From assembly GCA_030673735.1 (NCBI GenBank), contig DAOVIK010000004.1, positions 1 through 21,971 of the forward strand: a stretch of 21,971 nucleotides of DNA, in the 5' to 3' direction. Positions 1-7,803 of the stretch are shown piece after piece. Below the pieces are notes generated by a model that searched no databases, had not been told where the DNA came from, and worked only from the letters and a program-made list of their open reading frames with translations. Positions within the stretch are counted from its first letter, which is position 1, and the number at the start of each line of letters is the position of its first letter. The position numbers were made by a program, and so were the translations under genes. This DNA comes from Anaerolineae bacterium. Its GTDB lineage: Bacteria; Chloroflexota; Anaerolineae; Anaerolineales; E44-bin32.

Positions 1-1251
1 AACGTCGCTCCACGGCGTGCCGTCTGGCAATAGCACCTCGATCCAAATCCATTGCGGATTGCCGATGGGAGCCAGCGGTCGCTCAGGCCAAGTGGTTACA
101 TTCACGACGGTGGGAGCCGTATCGGGCGCTGCCGTTGGCGTGGAGCCTGGATCGACTGGCGTCGGAGGAACCACCCCGACGTCCATGCTCTCCAGGTAGG
201 CAATTCCCAAGGACGCAAACTGGATGGCCAAGTGTTCGGGCAGGTCATAGTGGTAGGTCAATACCGTGTTCTGGAAACGCTGGACGAGCAGACCGCCCTC
301 GATGTGGGATTCCTCAAGGGGAAGGCCCAGGATTTCCTCACCGCGATTGGATCGGTAGAATTCGGCAAATGCCCACTGGACGTTGTGCCCGGTTTCGGAG
401 AAATACAGGCTGTTGGGATCATCTACTTGAGGAGCAGGCGCATCGGCCGGCCCCAGGGATTCACCCAGCGGACGCAAGAGGACGACAGAAGGATCCCTCA
501 CAGTGGAATAAAAAGCTGCGCGCTGATAGATCTGCTCGACGGCTCCATCCTGGGTGAAGAAAGGCTCGGTAAGCGGACGGCCGAACAGGCTCTCACCGCC
601 AAAGCGATCCATGAAACGACCAAAAGGCCTTAGCATGATCTCGGGAGGCAGGACCAGAAGGACATCGCCAACCAAGGATGCGCTCCGCTCAGGCCGAGCG
701 GCCAATCCCAGCGCGAGCAGGTGCACTTCTGAGGGCGCATCATTTTCCTCGCGATACAAGCCCAGGTTTTCAAAGTACTGAAGGATCTTGCCGTCACGGA
801 ACTTGACCTCAGAAATCGGTGCGCCGGCAACCGCCTCACCGCCTAGCTCTTCGTAGGCCTGCGTGAATCCGGCGTACAGCATGTGACCCGTGGCGGAAAA
901 GTACCTTGATCCTTCGGCGGATTGCGGACTCACAGGCGGTTCTGCCAGGCCCAAGCGCCAGCCAAGGGGCGCTAACTCGACCGAGGTGCCGGAGCTATCG
1001 TTGCGATCAACGACCAGTTCTGCATTCAGGAACACCTGCCGCAGCAGGCTGGCTTCGCCACGCGCGGGTTCGATGGGAGGGCCGAATGTGGCCAAGCCCC
1101 CGTGATCAGACCAGAATTCCTCAAATAGATCATCGATGGGGATATCACCAAACGCGTTCAAGCCGACGTCGGGACGATTGGATGTGCAACCAACGAGCAA
1201 TCCCGCGCCGAGCAGAAGCACGCAAACGCAAGCCCTAGTGATATTCGCCAT
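1..1251 (-). CDS. Repeat-containing lipoprotein, 3' end outside window
   Basis: I read this frame directly; it has no stop for 417 codons and leaves the window at base 1, so the C-terminus is missing. The start ATG at 1251 is followed by a short hydrophobic stretch ending in a lipobox (L-V-G-C, Cys22), so the mature protein is probably a membrane-anchored lipoprotein. Four degenerate repeats of the type 'F..fw...GG...FG.Pi.E' are visible at about residues 35-60, 118-148, 205-230 and 283-315; the second and fourth begin with YFS.TGH. They resemble LGFP-like repeats that precede catalytic domains in Chloroflexota surface proteins. From about residue 360 comes a Pro/Thr-rich linker, so a further domain probably lies outside the window. 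Function unknown; a cell-wall or surface-binding role is inferred. No clear Shine-Dalgarno sequence is seen. Confidence 0.82.
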   Translation of the reverse strand, partial: MANITRACVCVLLLGAGLLVGCTSNRPDVGLNAFGDIPIDDLFEEFWSDHGGLATFGPPIEPARGEASLLRQVFLNAELVVDRNDSSGTSVELAPLGWRLGLAEPPVSPQSAEGSRYFSATGHMLYAGFTQAYEELGGEAVAGAPISEVKFRDGKILQYFENLGLYREENDAPSEVHLLALGLAARPERSASLVGDVLLVLPPEIMLRPFGRFMDRFGGESLFGRPLTEPFFTQDGAVEQIYQRAAFYSTVRDPSVVLLRPLGESLGPADAPAPQVDDPNSLYFSETGHNVQWAFAEFYRSNRGEEILGLPLEESHIEGGLLVQRFQNTVLTYHYDLPEHLAIQFASLGIAYLESMDVGVVPPTPVDPGSTPTAAPDTAPTVVNVTTWPERPLAPIGNPQWIWIEVLLPDGTPWSDV

Positions 1252-1279
1252 GGTGTTACCAGGCTACCCGAATAGTCCA

Positions 1280-1309
1280 AATATAACTCAGTAACGCGAT
1301 GTGTTGCAA
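1280..1309 (-). promoter_or_regulatory. Probable promoter of the repeat lipoprotein
   Basis: On the minus strand a TTGCAA -35 (1304-1309) and TATATT -10 (1280-1285) are separated by 18 bases. They lie about 30 bases upstream of the ATG at 1251. This is a match by eye to the sigma-70 consensus. Confidence 0.4.
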
Positions 1310-1316
1310 GCTGACT

Positions 1317-1344
1317 TTGCCAGGACGTTTGACAGGGTTACAAT
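1317..1344 (+). promoter_or_regulatory. Promoter of the GNAT/GH1 pair, probably leaderless
   Basis: TTGCCA (1317-1322) and TACAAT (1339-1344) are separated by 16 bases. The expected transcription start, about 1351, is only about three bases before the ATG at 1354. The mRNA would therefore carry almost no 5' leader. Confidence 0.5.
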
Positions 1345-1353
1345 CACGAGGAA

Positions 1354-2103
1354 ATGAGAGAAGTACGCGTCCTCCCGGCATCCGAACGCGGGCAACTGGC
1401 TGGATTGCTTGCTCCACGCTCGGCTGCGGATGCAATGGCCGCCTATTACGCACTCGATCACCCGACTGATCGAGTGACTCTGCTTGCAAATTTCCCGCGC
1501 GATGAACAACCCAATGCTTTTTTGGTTCTTGCCCAGACCGGAATGGATCTATTTCGACCGCTCGCCATTCCATTCGCGGGCCATGGAGATGTTCTCAAGG
1601 CGCTTCTGAAGACTGCGCTCAAACCTGGTCAGCCGGTGCTCATCACACTTCCTATTGGGCAGCGGGCGGCGGCAGAAGAGGTCGTGGATCTATCGGATGT
1701 GAGGGAAGCAGAAATCTTGCGCCTTGATCCTGCCATGTTCGTACCGCAGATCAACGTGCTGGTGCTCGAATCCCGCACGCCGGATGGATGGCCGCGCTTC
1801 GAGATCCATACTGGCGAAATGCTTCAGGCGGCAGCGGGGCTAAATTGGCGGGGGGATCAATTCGCCGAGGTGTACGTCGAAGCCCAGCCCGCCGCGGCAG
1901 CGCGCGGCCATCGCAGCGCGGTGTTGGGGGTGATCGCGGAGCATCTGCTCGGTGAACGCAAGATCGCGCTGTTCCGTGCATGGGATGAGGATCTCGAGGC
2001 CAAATCCGATGCGCTGAACCTGGGCTTTCGAAGAACCGGCACTCGAAGGATTTCGGCGCAGGCAATTCTGAGGCATGATGATACAGAAGCGTCGGAGGGT
2101 TGA
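1354..2103 (+). CDS. GNAT-like acyltransferase domain protein
   Basis: A 249-residue soluble protein without a signal peptide. The C-terminal part (about residues 165-235) resembles the acetyl-CoA-binding half of GNAT N-acetyltransferases: a beta-strand (FAEVYVEAQP), a basic/glycine turn A-A-A-R-G-H-R-S-A leading into a helix, and a late strand containing N-L-G-F-R-R-T-G. The N-terminal half, which begins with AYYALDHP, looks like a divergent GNAT repeat found in Chloroflexota and Actinobacteria. The substrate cannot be inferred. The TGA stop touches the ATG of the glycoside hydrolase at 2104, so the two are almost certainly co-transcribed and translationally coupled. The start was chosen because a promoter ends 9 bases upstream. 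Family assignment is by pattern recognition and moderately sure. Confidence 0.65.
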   Translation: MREVRVLPASERGQLAGLLAPRSAADAMAAYYALDHPTDRVTLLANFPRDEQPNAFLVLAQTGMDLFRPLAIPFAGHGDVLKALLKTALKPGQPVLITLPIGQRAAAEEVVDLSDVREAEILRLDPAMFVPQINVLVLESRTPDGWPRFEIHTGEMLQAAAGLNWRGDQFAEVYVEAQPAAAARGHRSAVLGVIAEHLLGERKIALFRAWDEDLEAKSDALNLGFRRTGTRRISAQAILRHDDTEASEG

Positions 2104-3459
2104 ATGATCGAAGCGATCTACAGCTTTCCCCGGAACTTTCTTTGGGGTACCGCCACCTCATCCCATCAGGTCGAGGGCGATAACACCAACAACGATTGGT
2201 GGCTGTGGGAATCCGAAGGTGGACGTATCGCGAAAGGACACCGGTCAGACAAGGCATGCGGCTGGTGGGATGGGAGGTGGAAGGAGGATCTCGACCGCGC
2301 GGCAGAGAGCGGACAGAATGCCCATCGGTTGTCAATAGAGTGGAGCCGCATCGAGCCCAGTCCAGGCCAGTGGGATGAAGATGCGCTGGACGGCTATCGG
2401 GAGATCATCAAGGGCGCGATCAAGCGCGGACTTACTCCGATGGTTACGCTGCATCATTTCACCAATCCCATGTGGATGGCGGAGCAGGGTGGTTGGCTGG
2501 CTGAAGAAATCGTGGATTGGTTTGAGCGCTACGTGCGTCGAGTAGTGGGAGATCTCTCGGATCTGGTCAAGCTTTGGGTGACCATCAACGAACCCAATGT
2601 GTATGCATATGAAGGCTATCTTGCCGGCCTGTTCCCTCCGGGTGAGGGCAGCATGAGGAAGACTTACCGGGTGATGCGCAACATGGTCCTCGCTCACGCA
2701 GCAGCCTACCATGCCATCCATGAGATCCAACCAGAAGCTGAGGTAGGCTTTGCGCACCACTATCGAGGCATGCGGCCTGCCAATCCCAAGAGTCCACTCG
2801 ATCGCTGGATCGCAGGATATCGATCGCGTGCTTTCAATGATCTGGTTCCGCGGGCTGCCAGCATCGGCCGCTTGCATTTCTTGGGAAAGCGCGAATCTGT
2901 CCCTCAGGCCGCGGGTACGCAGGATTTCTTTGGGCTGAATTACTACACACAGGAGCATGTGGCGTTCGATCTGCGCAACCCGGGGGAGCTATTCGGGAGG
3001 GGCTTCTTCCCGCCGGATGCCGATCTCAGCCCCACTGGATTCATCGCCAATGTGCCTGAGGGCATGTGGGTGGCGCTCAATTGGGCGCGCGCATATGGAC
3101 TCCCTATTTACATTACAGAGAACGGTGTCGAAGATGATGAAGACAGCGTGCGCCCGCGCTATCTGGCTTCCCACATCCGACAGGTGTGGCGGGCCGTCAA
3201 CTTCAATTGGCGCGTACGCGGCTACTTCTGGTGGAGTCTGGTGGATAACTTCGAGTGGGAGCGCGGGTGGACGCAGCGATTTGGCCTGTGGGAGCTGGAC
3301 GTGAAGACGCAGGAGCGTCGTAAGCGCTCAAGCGCTGATCTATACGCCGAGATCTGCAAGGCCAATGGGCTATCCACGGAGATGGTTGCGCGCTTCGCTC
3401 CTGAGGCGTTCGGGGAGATCTTCCCCGGAGCAACTCTGCCGGAAGGCGAGCAGGCATGA
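2104..3459 (+). CDS. Glycoside hydrolase family 1 beta-glycosidase
   Basis: A 451-residue GH1 enzyme, the usual length of the family, hydrolysing beta-linked glucosides, galactosides or related sugars by a retaining mechanism in a (beta/alpha)8 barrel. The N-terminal GH1 signature (NFLWGTATSSHQVEG) is at residues 11-25. The acid/base glutamate is E163 in T-I-N-E-P, and the nucleophile is E339 in I-T-E-N-G. The C-terminal W-W-S-L-V-D-N-F-E-W motif that binds the sugar is intact. There is no signal peptide, so it acts in the cytoplasm. A ribosome-binding site (GGAGGG) overlaps the end of the upstream GNAT-like gene. Which beta-glycoside is preferred cannot be read from the sequence, and no sugar transporter gene is adjacent. 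Confidence 0.96.
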   Translation: MIEAIYSFPRNFLWGTATSSHQVEGDNTNNDWWLWESEGGRIAKGHRSDKACGWWDGRWKEDLDRAAESGQNAHRLSIEWSRIEPSPGQWDEDALDGYREIIKGAIKRGLTPMVTLHHFTNPMWMAEQGGWLAEEIVDWFERYVRRVVGDLSDLVKLWVTINEPNVYAYEGYLAGLFPPGEGSMRKTYRVMRNMVLAHAAAYHAIHEIQPEAEVGFAHHYRGMRPANPKSPLDRWIAGYRSRAFNDLVPRAASIGRLHFLGKRESVPQAAGTQDFFGLNYYTQEHVAFDLRNPGELFGRGFFPPDADLSPTGFIANVPEGMWVALNWARAYGLPIYITENGVEDDEDSVRPRYLASHIRQVWRAVNFNWRVRGYFWWSLVDNFEWERGWTQRFGLWELDVKTQERRKRSSADLYAEICKANGLSTEMVARFAPEAFGEIFPGATLPEGEQA

Positions 3460-3472
3460 TGCGGAACGACCA

Positions 3473-3481
3473 TGATATAAT
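3473..3481 (+). promoter_or_regulatory. Extended -10 promoter of tRNA-Ser
   Basis: TGATATAAT is a full extended -10 element (TGn plus a perfect TATAAT at 3476-3481). No convincing -35 is seen, as is common for extended -10 promoters. Transcription should begin near 3488. The leader before the tRNA then holds a 7-bp hairpin (arms 3489-3495 and 3507-3513) that could be a processing signal. Confidence 0.6.
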
Positions 3482-3521
3482 TTCCGCGGCCGGCACAGAA
3501 GCATACTGCCGGCAATTCCAC

Positions 3522-3612
<91 letters not shown>

Positions 3613-3614
3613 TT

Positions 3615-3638
3615 GACCCCGCGCCAGCGGGGTCGTTT
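3615..3638 (+). terminator. Terminator after tRNA-Ser
   Basis: A perfect 8-bp GC-rich hairpin (arms 3615-3622 and 3627-3634, loop GCCA) is followed by a short T run (GTTT). It lies four bases after the CCA end, so it probably ends the tRNA transcript before the next gene's promoter. Confidence 0.6.
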
Positions 3639-3666
3639 GCATACCATCGCACTGCATCTCTGGCTT

Positions 3667-3675
3667 TGGTATACT
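3667..3675 (+). promoter_or_regulatory. Extended -10 promoter, probably leaderless
   Basis: TGGTATACT is an extended -10 (TATACT at 3670-3675). It ends nine bases before the ATG at 3685, so the predicted start, about 3682, gives an essentially leaderless mRNA. No good -35 is seen at the normal spacing. Confidence 0.5.
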
Positions 3676-3684
3676 GGGCCCGCC

Positions 3685-5100
3685 ATGAAGATCCCGGCGT
3701 TCATACGCTCGAACTCGAGAGTGTTCCTCATCGGAGGCGCTCTGCTTGCGGTCCTGATTGGCAGCGCGCTGCTGTCCTCCGCACGTAAGAATGACATTGT
3801 CCTGATCGTCGACGGAGAATCCCTCGATTTGCGAACCAGCTCTCGCACAGTGGCTGGGGCCTTGCGGGATGCAGGCTTTGATGTCGGGCCTGATGACGTT
3901 GTGGTTCCGGACTTGGAGAGCGCTTTAGAGCAGGTTGGAACGATCGAACTGCGTCGCGCACGCCTGGTGTTTGTTGAAGTAGATGGCCAGGCGGATTGGG
4001 TGTACTCCGCACAGGATGACCCTGCTGCAATACTCGCCGATGCTGGAATGTCCCTCGAAGAGGGGGATTGGCTGTGGGTTGACGGTGCGCGCTATGTTGA
4101 TGGTTTTCAACCATCGCAGGCGCGGCCGTCCCAGCTTCGTGTGCGGCGAGCGATGCCGCTTTCATTGGATATCGATGGAGAGGATCTGGTCATCCGCTCC
4201 GCGGCGCCTACGCTCGGCGAAGCGCTTTGGGAGAACGGCATTGAGTTGCTCGAGGGTGATGAGCTGTGGCCTCCTGCCGAAACGCCCCTTTCCAGTCATC
4301 TGGGGATTTCACTCCGGCGTTCTCGCCCAATTCGAATCGAACTCGATGGTGGATGGATTGAAGCGCGCGTCGTGGCGGCGACTGTGGGGGAAGCACTCGA
4401 TTCTGCCAGGGTGGCGTTGGTTGGCCAGGATTACGCTATTCCAGGCATCAGGGAAGCTCTTCCTACGAGCGGTGACATCCAGGTTGTGCGTGTTCTTGAA
4501 CATGTCCAGATGGAGCAACAACCGATCCCCTTCGGCAGCTACTACCAAGCGTCCGCAGATATCGAGATCGATGACATCGAGCTATTGAGCAGTGGATCCT
4601 ATGGGCTTATGGCGAGTCGAGTGCGTGTTCGATTGGAAAACGGGATCGAAACGGGGCGGATTGTCGAGAATGAGTGGGTGGTGCGAGAAGCTGAACCGCG
4701 CATTGTCGGCTATGGAACAAGGATTATCATTCGCACACTGGATACTCCCGACGGCCCGATCGAATACTGGCGCGCGGTCGAGATGTTCGCTACCTCGTAC
4801 TCGCCATGTGGCCATGGCGCGGGTCCGGATGTTTGCATCTATATCACACGCAGCGGCCTGCCAGTAGCTCACGGCACGGTGGCGCTCCTGCCCTCGTGGT
4901 ATGAGTACATGGCGTTCGATCAGGTGTATGTCCCGGGTTACGGAGTCGGAACTGTCGGCGATACGGGCTGGGGGATACCTGGTCGTCATTGGATCGATTT
5001 GGCTTACACGGATGAAGATTTCGTGTCGTGGGCGAGCTATCTCACGGTTTACTTTCTCACCCCTGTCCCTGACACGATCATGTGGATCTTGGAATCCTAG
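3685..5100 (+). CDS. DUF348 / G5 / 3D-domain cell-wall protein
   Basis: A 471-residue envelope protein. After a short basic N-terminus there is one membrane segment or signal anchor (residues about 12-32). Four DUF348-like (ubiquitin-like) repeats follow, each with a core like 'DG....R.....TVGEAL..AGI.L...D', at about residues 38-80, 90-135, 152-200 and 214-260. A G5 domain (about 270-355) and a C-terminal 3D domain with D426-T-G and I-D438 come next. The architecture is that of YabE/Rpf-like proteins, in which the 3D domain is a putative peptidoglycan-cleaving (MltA-like) barrel. I chose the ATG at 3685 because upstream in-frame codons run back into the tRNA terminator and the promoter ends at 3675. 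Likely role: wall remodelling outside the cytoplasmic membrane. The exact activity is inferred. Confidence 0.88.
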   Translation: MKIPAFIRSNSRVFLIGGALLAVLIGSALLSSARKNDIVLIVDGESLDLRTSSRTVAGALRDAGFDVGPDDVVVPDLESALEQVGTIELRRARLVFVEVDGQADWVYSAQDDPAAILADAGMSLEEGDWLWVDGARYVDGFQPSQARPSQLRVRRAMPLSLDIDGEDLVIRSAAPTLGEALWENGIELLEGDELWPPAETPLSSHLGISLRRSRPIRIELDGGWIEARVVAATVGEALDSARVALVGQDYAIPGIREALPTSGDIQVVRVLEHVQMEQQPIPFGSYYQASADIEIDDIELLSSGSYGLMASRVRVRLENGIETGRIVENEWVVREAEPRIVGYGTRIIIRTLDTPDGPIEYWRAVEMFATSYSPCGHGAGPDVCIYITRSGLPVAHGTVALLPSWYEYMAFDQVYVPGYGVGTVGDTGWGIPGRHWIDLAYTDEDFVSWASYLTVYFLTPVPDTIMWILES

Positions 5101-5403
5101 ACGACATACAGTGCATAGAAATCCTATGGTCCGTTTTGATAGGTTTCGAGAGCCTGAGTTTGTGCGCCGGAATCAAACTATTTGTCTCTGATGCATATGT
5201 GCGGGATTTCGGCGCGAATGGCCACGAGGGGAAAGCGCTGAGGAGAAACTATGCCCTCTATCAAATCCGCATAATTCAAATCCTCGCAAGGCCAGCGTAT
5301 TTGCTATAATTGCTTGTCTATTTGCAACCCGATCGTTCTGAGGCCCATCTGCGAAATGTCGTCTCATGGAATGGTCGGGCGGAAAAGGAGTGAACTCAAC
5401 CCA
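5101..5403 (+). promoter_or_regulatory. Intergenic region with extended -10 promoter of LCP gene 1
   Basis: About 300 bases without a credible gene. The clear element is TGCTATAAT at 5302-5310 (extended -10, perfect TATAAT at 5305-5310), predicting transcription from about 5317 and a leader of roughly 85 bases. AAGGAG at 5385-5390 is the best ribosome-binding site, 13 bases before the ATG at 5404. I see no convincing terminator for the upstream gene. Confidence 0.5.
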
Positions 5404-6483
5404 ATGAAGGAATTATTGAGCAGGGCCAAGAATGTGCTGAAGTGGATAGGGTTGTCTCTGCTCGGCGTGGTTGTTGTTGGCGTCGTGGTCCTGGCTGTGA
5501 TCTGGCGAAGGCCTTTAGGACCATCTTTAGATCTGCCGACACTTACTCCAACTGACACAGAGGTGCCCAGCGCAACCTCACCATTGCCGACAAGCACGGA
5601 TCCACCAGAACCCACAGAAACGCAAGTCCCGCCAACGGCCACGCCCCGGCCGGTGTGCAGCGGTCCGCCGTCGATGCTGATCCTAGCGGTGGGGATCGAC
5701 TACCGACCCAACAGCTACCTCTACGGCTTGGCGGATGTGATCCGCATCATCAAGGCCGACTTCGTCAACGTCCAGCTTTATACGCTGGACATCCCGCGCG
5801 CGATCCAAGTTGATGTTCCCGGTATAGAGGACCATAACATCACTAACGGTGTCCTGAATCAGGCTTACTTCTGGGGAACCGAAGGCATGGGTTACTACGA
5901 CGGTCCCGGCTTCGGCGCGGGATTGTTGGCGCTCACCCTGCAGACCAATTTCAATTTGACGGTAGACCACTACGTGGTTACCAACATGGCGACAGTCGCG
6001 AGGGCCATCGATGATATCGGTGGTGTGCCGATCTACATCCCGGTTACGGTCGACGATCGCCAACGCCCTTACTTGCTGGAGACCGAAACTGACGGCTACT
6101 TCGCAGCGGGCAATCACTGGCTTTCGGGCATTGAAGCCGTGCGCTATGCGCGCATCCGATCGATTGGCGGGATCTTCGGGCGGCATGACCGTCAGAATGA
6201 GCTCATGGTCCAGCTCAGGGAGCAAATCCTGGATCCGTCAATCGTGAGCAAGATTCCTGATCTCCTCAGTACTTTCTACGGGAGAGTGCTGACCGATCTC
6301 AGCCTGCAGCAGGTATCACAACTTGCCTGCCTCGGCCTGAAGCTTGACATGGACGATATCCATTTCCAAGGGATGCCCGCGGACTTGTTCGTCGAAGGCC
6401 GCAACGAACGTGGCGATTCGGCGCTCTTTGCAGACATGCAGGTGATAAGCGCCATCATTGCGGATTTTGTGGAGGGACCGTAG
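5404..6483 (+). CDS. LytR-CpsA-Psr (LCP) family protein, copy 1
   Basis: A 359-residue membrane-anchored protein. A basic N-terminus is followed by one transmembrane helix (about residues 12-36), a Thr/Pro-rich extracellular linker (about 42-82) and an LCP domain (about 90-310). LCP enzymes transfer lipid-linked glycopolymers onto peptidoglycan. Recognisable elements are the 'mlILavGiDyR' strand, LDIPR (residues 128-132), the N-Q-A-Y helix, VDHYVV, IGGVPIYIP, the arginine pair in Y-A-R-I-R, and G-R-H-D-R-Q. The usual PRD is PRA here (A133). An ATG at 5371 is a possible alternative start; 5404 fits best with AAGGAG and the signal-anchor shape. It is paralogous to the LCP gene at 7804. The linker suggests a catalytic domain held away from the membrane. 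Confidence 0.88.
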   Translation: MKELLSRAKNVLKWIGLSLLGVVVVGVVVLAVIWRRPLGPSLDLPTLTPTDTEVPSATSPLPTSTDPPEPTETQVPPTATPRPVCSGPPSMLILAVGIDYRPNSYLYGLADVIRIIKADFVNVQLYTLDIPRAIQVDVPGIEDHNITNGVLNQAYFWGTEGMGYYDGPGFGAGLLALTLQTNFNLTVDHYVVTNMATVARAIDDIGGVPIYIPVTVDDRQRPYLLETETDGYFAAGNHWLSGIEAVRYARIRSIGGIFGRHDRQNELMVQLREQILDPSIVSKIPDLLSTFYGRVLTDLSLQQVSQLACLGLKLDMDDIHFQGMPADLFVEGRNERGDSALFADMQVISAIIADFVEGP

Positions 6484-6596
6484 GGCGCACGGATCTAGAA
6501 GTGAGCGATAAGCAGCACAAGCGCTGCCATGATCATCTGGATTGATCCAAGGAACAGGGTAACTCAGCTTGCTCTAGTCCTTGATATGAATCACAT

Positions 6597-6621
6597 GGGG
6601 CTGACCCAAAGGGTCAGCCCC
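6597..6621. repeat. 11-bp inverted repeat, possible terminator of LCP gene 1
   Basis: Perfect 11-bp arms, GGGGCTGACCC (6597-6607) and GGGTCAGCCCC (6611-6621), enclose AAA. There is no T run afterwards, so it may be a dispersed palindromic repeat or a bidirectional stem rather than a classic intrinsic terminator. Confidence 0.65.
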
Positions 6622-6671
6622 TGCGATCTTCACGGGGGGCTTTGCCCTTAGGTTGACATAGCCCCAAGGCT

Positions 6672-6833
6672 TGTCATTCTGAGCCGCGCAGCGGCCCCCG
6701 TAAGATCATCGGGGGCCCCATTAGTAGCATCTGGGGTGAACGACGAACGGCGAAGAATCTCAATCCTGGGCATGGACGCACCTTGCATGTGGGAATCGAG
6801 ATCCTTCTCTCGCTGCGCTCGCTCAGGATGACA
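6672..6833. repeat. Mirrored pair of TGTCATTCTGAGC / GAAGAATCTC modules
   Basis: The forward unit begins TGTCATTCTGAGC at 6672 and ends GAAGAATCTC near 6752-6761. It is followed by an inverted unit starting GAGATCCTTC at 6798 and ending GCTCAGGATGACA at 6821-6833. The outer ends are near-perfect reverse complements, so the whole forms a large imperfect inverted repeat. Confidence 0.6.
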
Positions 6834-6896
6834 TACAAGAACAACGGGTGCACGGCCGCCTGCCTTTGTAGCTCCCTTTCATTCCAATGGTCCGTT

Positions 6897-6947
6897 GTAG
6901 AGACGCACCCCGAAAAGTGCTCGGGCCAGGCAGCTGTGCGTCTCTAC
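6897..6947. repeat. 12-bp inverted repeat GTAGAGACGCAC
   Basis: Perfect 12-bp arms at 6897-6908 and 6936-6947 enclose 27 bases. It shares the GTAG...CTAC outer ends with the palindrome at 7309. This type of short dispersed palindrome is known from several bacterial phyla. Confidence 0.7.
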
Positions 6948-7030
6948 GGTACATGGGCAAGCGTGAGGGCCGTTAGCCCGGAGATTCTTGCAGGGGGGGC
7001 TCCGCACCTGAGCATGGCATTCGGATACAT

Positions 7031-7063
7031 AGGTGCAACGCACTTTCAAAGTGCGTTGCACCT
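7031..7063. repeat. 33-bp palindrome with 16-bp arms
   Basis: Perfect 16-bp arms (7031-7046 and 7048-7063) are separated by a single base. The core contains GTGCAACGCAC and its complement. It is not followed by a T run. Confidence 0.8.
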
Positions 7064-7196
7064 TGAATTGTAGGAACGAACCGGACCTACGAGTTGCAGG
7101 CAACTTCACATTCACTGCATCATCATGGGGATCCCTCGGCTCGCGGAGCCTGCCCTGCCTGTCCCGAGGAACGAGGGAAGCGCAGCCGAAGGGCTC

Positions 7197-7274
7197 GCTC
7201 AGGATGACATACATAGTAAGTCTGTCATTCTGAGCCCCTCATCTACGCTCGGAATAAACTCCGCGAAGAATCTC
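7197..7274. repeat. Second set of mirrored modules
   Basis: An inverted end GCTCAGGATGACA (7197-7209) is followed after 13 bases by a forward end TGTCATTCTGAGC (7223-7235), whose unit closes with GCGAAGAATCTC (7263-7274). The orientation is tail-to-tail compared with the 6672-6833 pair. Confidence 0.6.
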
Positions 7275-7308
7275 GATGGAATATGTGGGACGGGTGTTAC
7301 CGTGAACC

Positions 7309-7336
7309 GTAGCGGCGTTTCATGAAACGCCGCTAC
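7309..7336. repeat. 28-bp perfect palindrome
   Basis: The 28 bases are identical to their own reverse complement, with outer GTAGCGGCG, inner TTTCATGAAA and outer CGCCGCTAC. There is no loop, so as DNA it could form a cruciform or bind a dimeric protein, and as RNA a tight hairpin. Confidence 0.85.
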
Positions 7337-7372
7337 ACGCCAAGCATCAAGGTGTGATGCAATTAACGAGAC

Positions 7373-7434
7373 GAGATCCTTCGCCGTTCGTCCCAGTAGT
7401 TCTCACTGGGGGCCCGTTGAGGTTCAGGATGACA
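7373..7434. repeat. Third inverted module copy
   Basis: GAGATCCTTC at 7373-7382 runs to GTTCAGGATGACA at 7422-7434. The unit is internally diverged relative to the copy at 6798-6833 but keeps both ends. Confidence 0.55.
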
Positions 7435-7693
7435 TATTTGGAAAAACCGCCATCTCGTTCTTTCATGAGTGAACCTCATCGAGTTCGAAGCAAACGGAAA
7501 CAACGGCGCATAGGGCATCAAGAGAATGGCCATCGCCGGCCGGCTCAGTTGCTTGACGGCGAAGCACCGCAGGCAATTTCAGCTCCAAGGGATAAACCTG
7601 ATCATCTGAGATACAGAAGAAAGATAGTCCTTTGGGGAAAGCTCCTTGCTCTTTTCGCTGCTTGCTTGGGCCGCATGTTCAGAGGCATGATTG

Positions 7694-7702
7694 TGATATA
7701 CT
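7694..7702 (+). promoter_or_regulatory. Extended -10 promoter of LCP gene 2
   Basis: TGATATACT (TATACT at 7697-7702) predicts transcription from about 7709 and a leader of roughly 95 bases before the second LCP gene. No strong -35 is visible. Confidence 0.4.
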
Positions 7703-7803
7703 GCCGCCTGGCCGCGAGGGATCCTTCTTGGAATGCTGCCAGCAAATGCAACCAGGCGTTGCTGGGGCGGCCGAGAGTTCGAACAGATTTGGTGTGATTG
7801 GAC

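Larger units (their letters stand above)
6484..7797. repeat. Long intergenic stretch built of palindromic and mirrored repeats
   Basis: A 1.3-kb stretch without a credible gene between two paralogous LCP genes. It is a mosaic of at least four separate palindromes and several copies, in both orientations, of a short module. One end of the module reads TGTCATTCTGAGC (or its reverse, GCTCAGGATGACA) and the other reads GAAGAATCTC (or GAGATCCTTC). The individual elements are listed separately. Short open frames here, translating to Ser/Arg-rich peptides, are by-products of the repeats. The last 300 bases (about 7465-7797) carry no clear repeat and contain the promoter of the second LCP gene. Confidence 0.75.

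Noticed and set aside
52..633. A 193-codon plus-strand open frame
   Set aside because: It is the shadow of the minus-strand lipoprotein, which has a signal peptide, lipobox and internal repeats.
6672..7434. CRISPR array
   Set aside because: The repeats are few, alternate in orientation and are irregularly spaced, with no constant spacer length and no cas genes.
7354..7797. A 147-codon open frame upstream of the second LCP gene
   Set aside because: Its first third is the repeat module. The remainder is Arg-rich with one weakly hydrophobic stretch and no recognisable domain or ribosome-binding site, and it spans the promoter of the LCP gene. A short gene starting at 7465 cannot be fully excluded.
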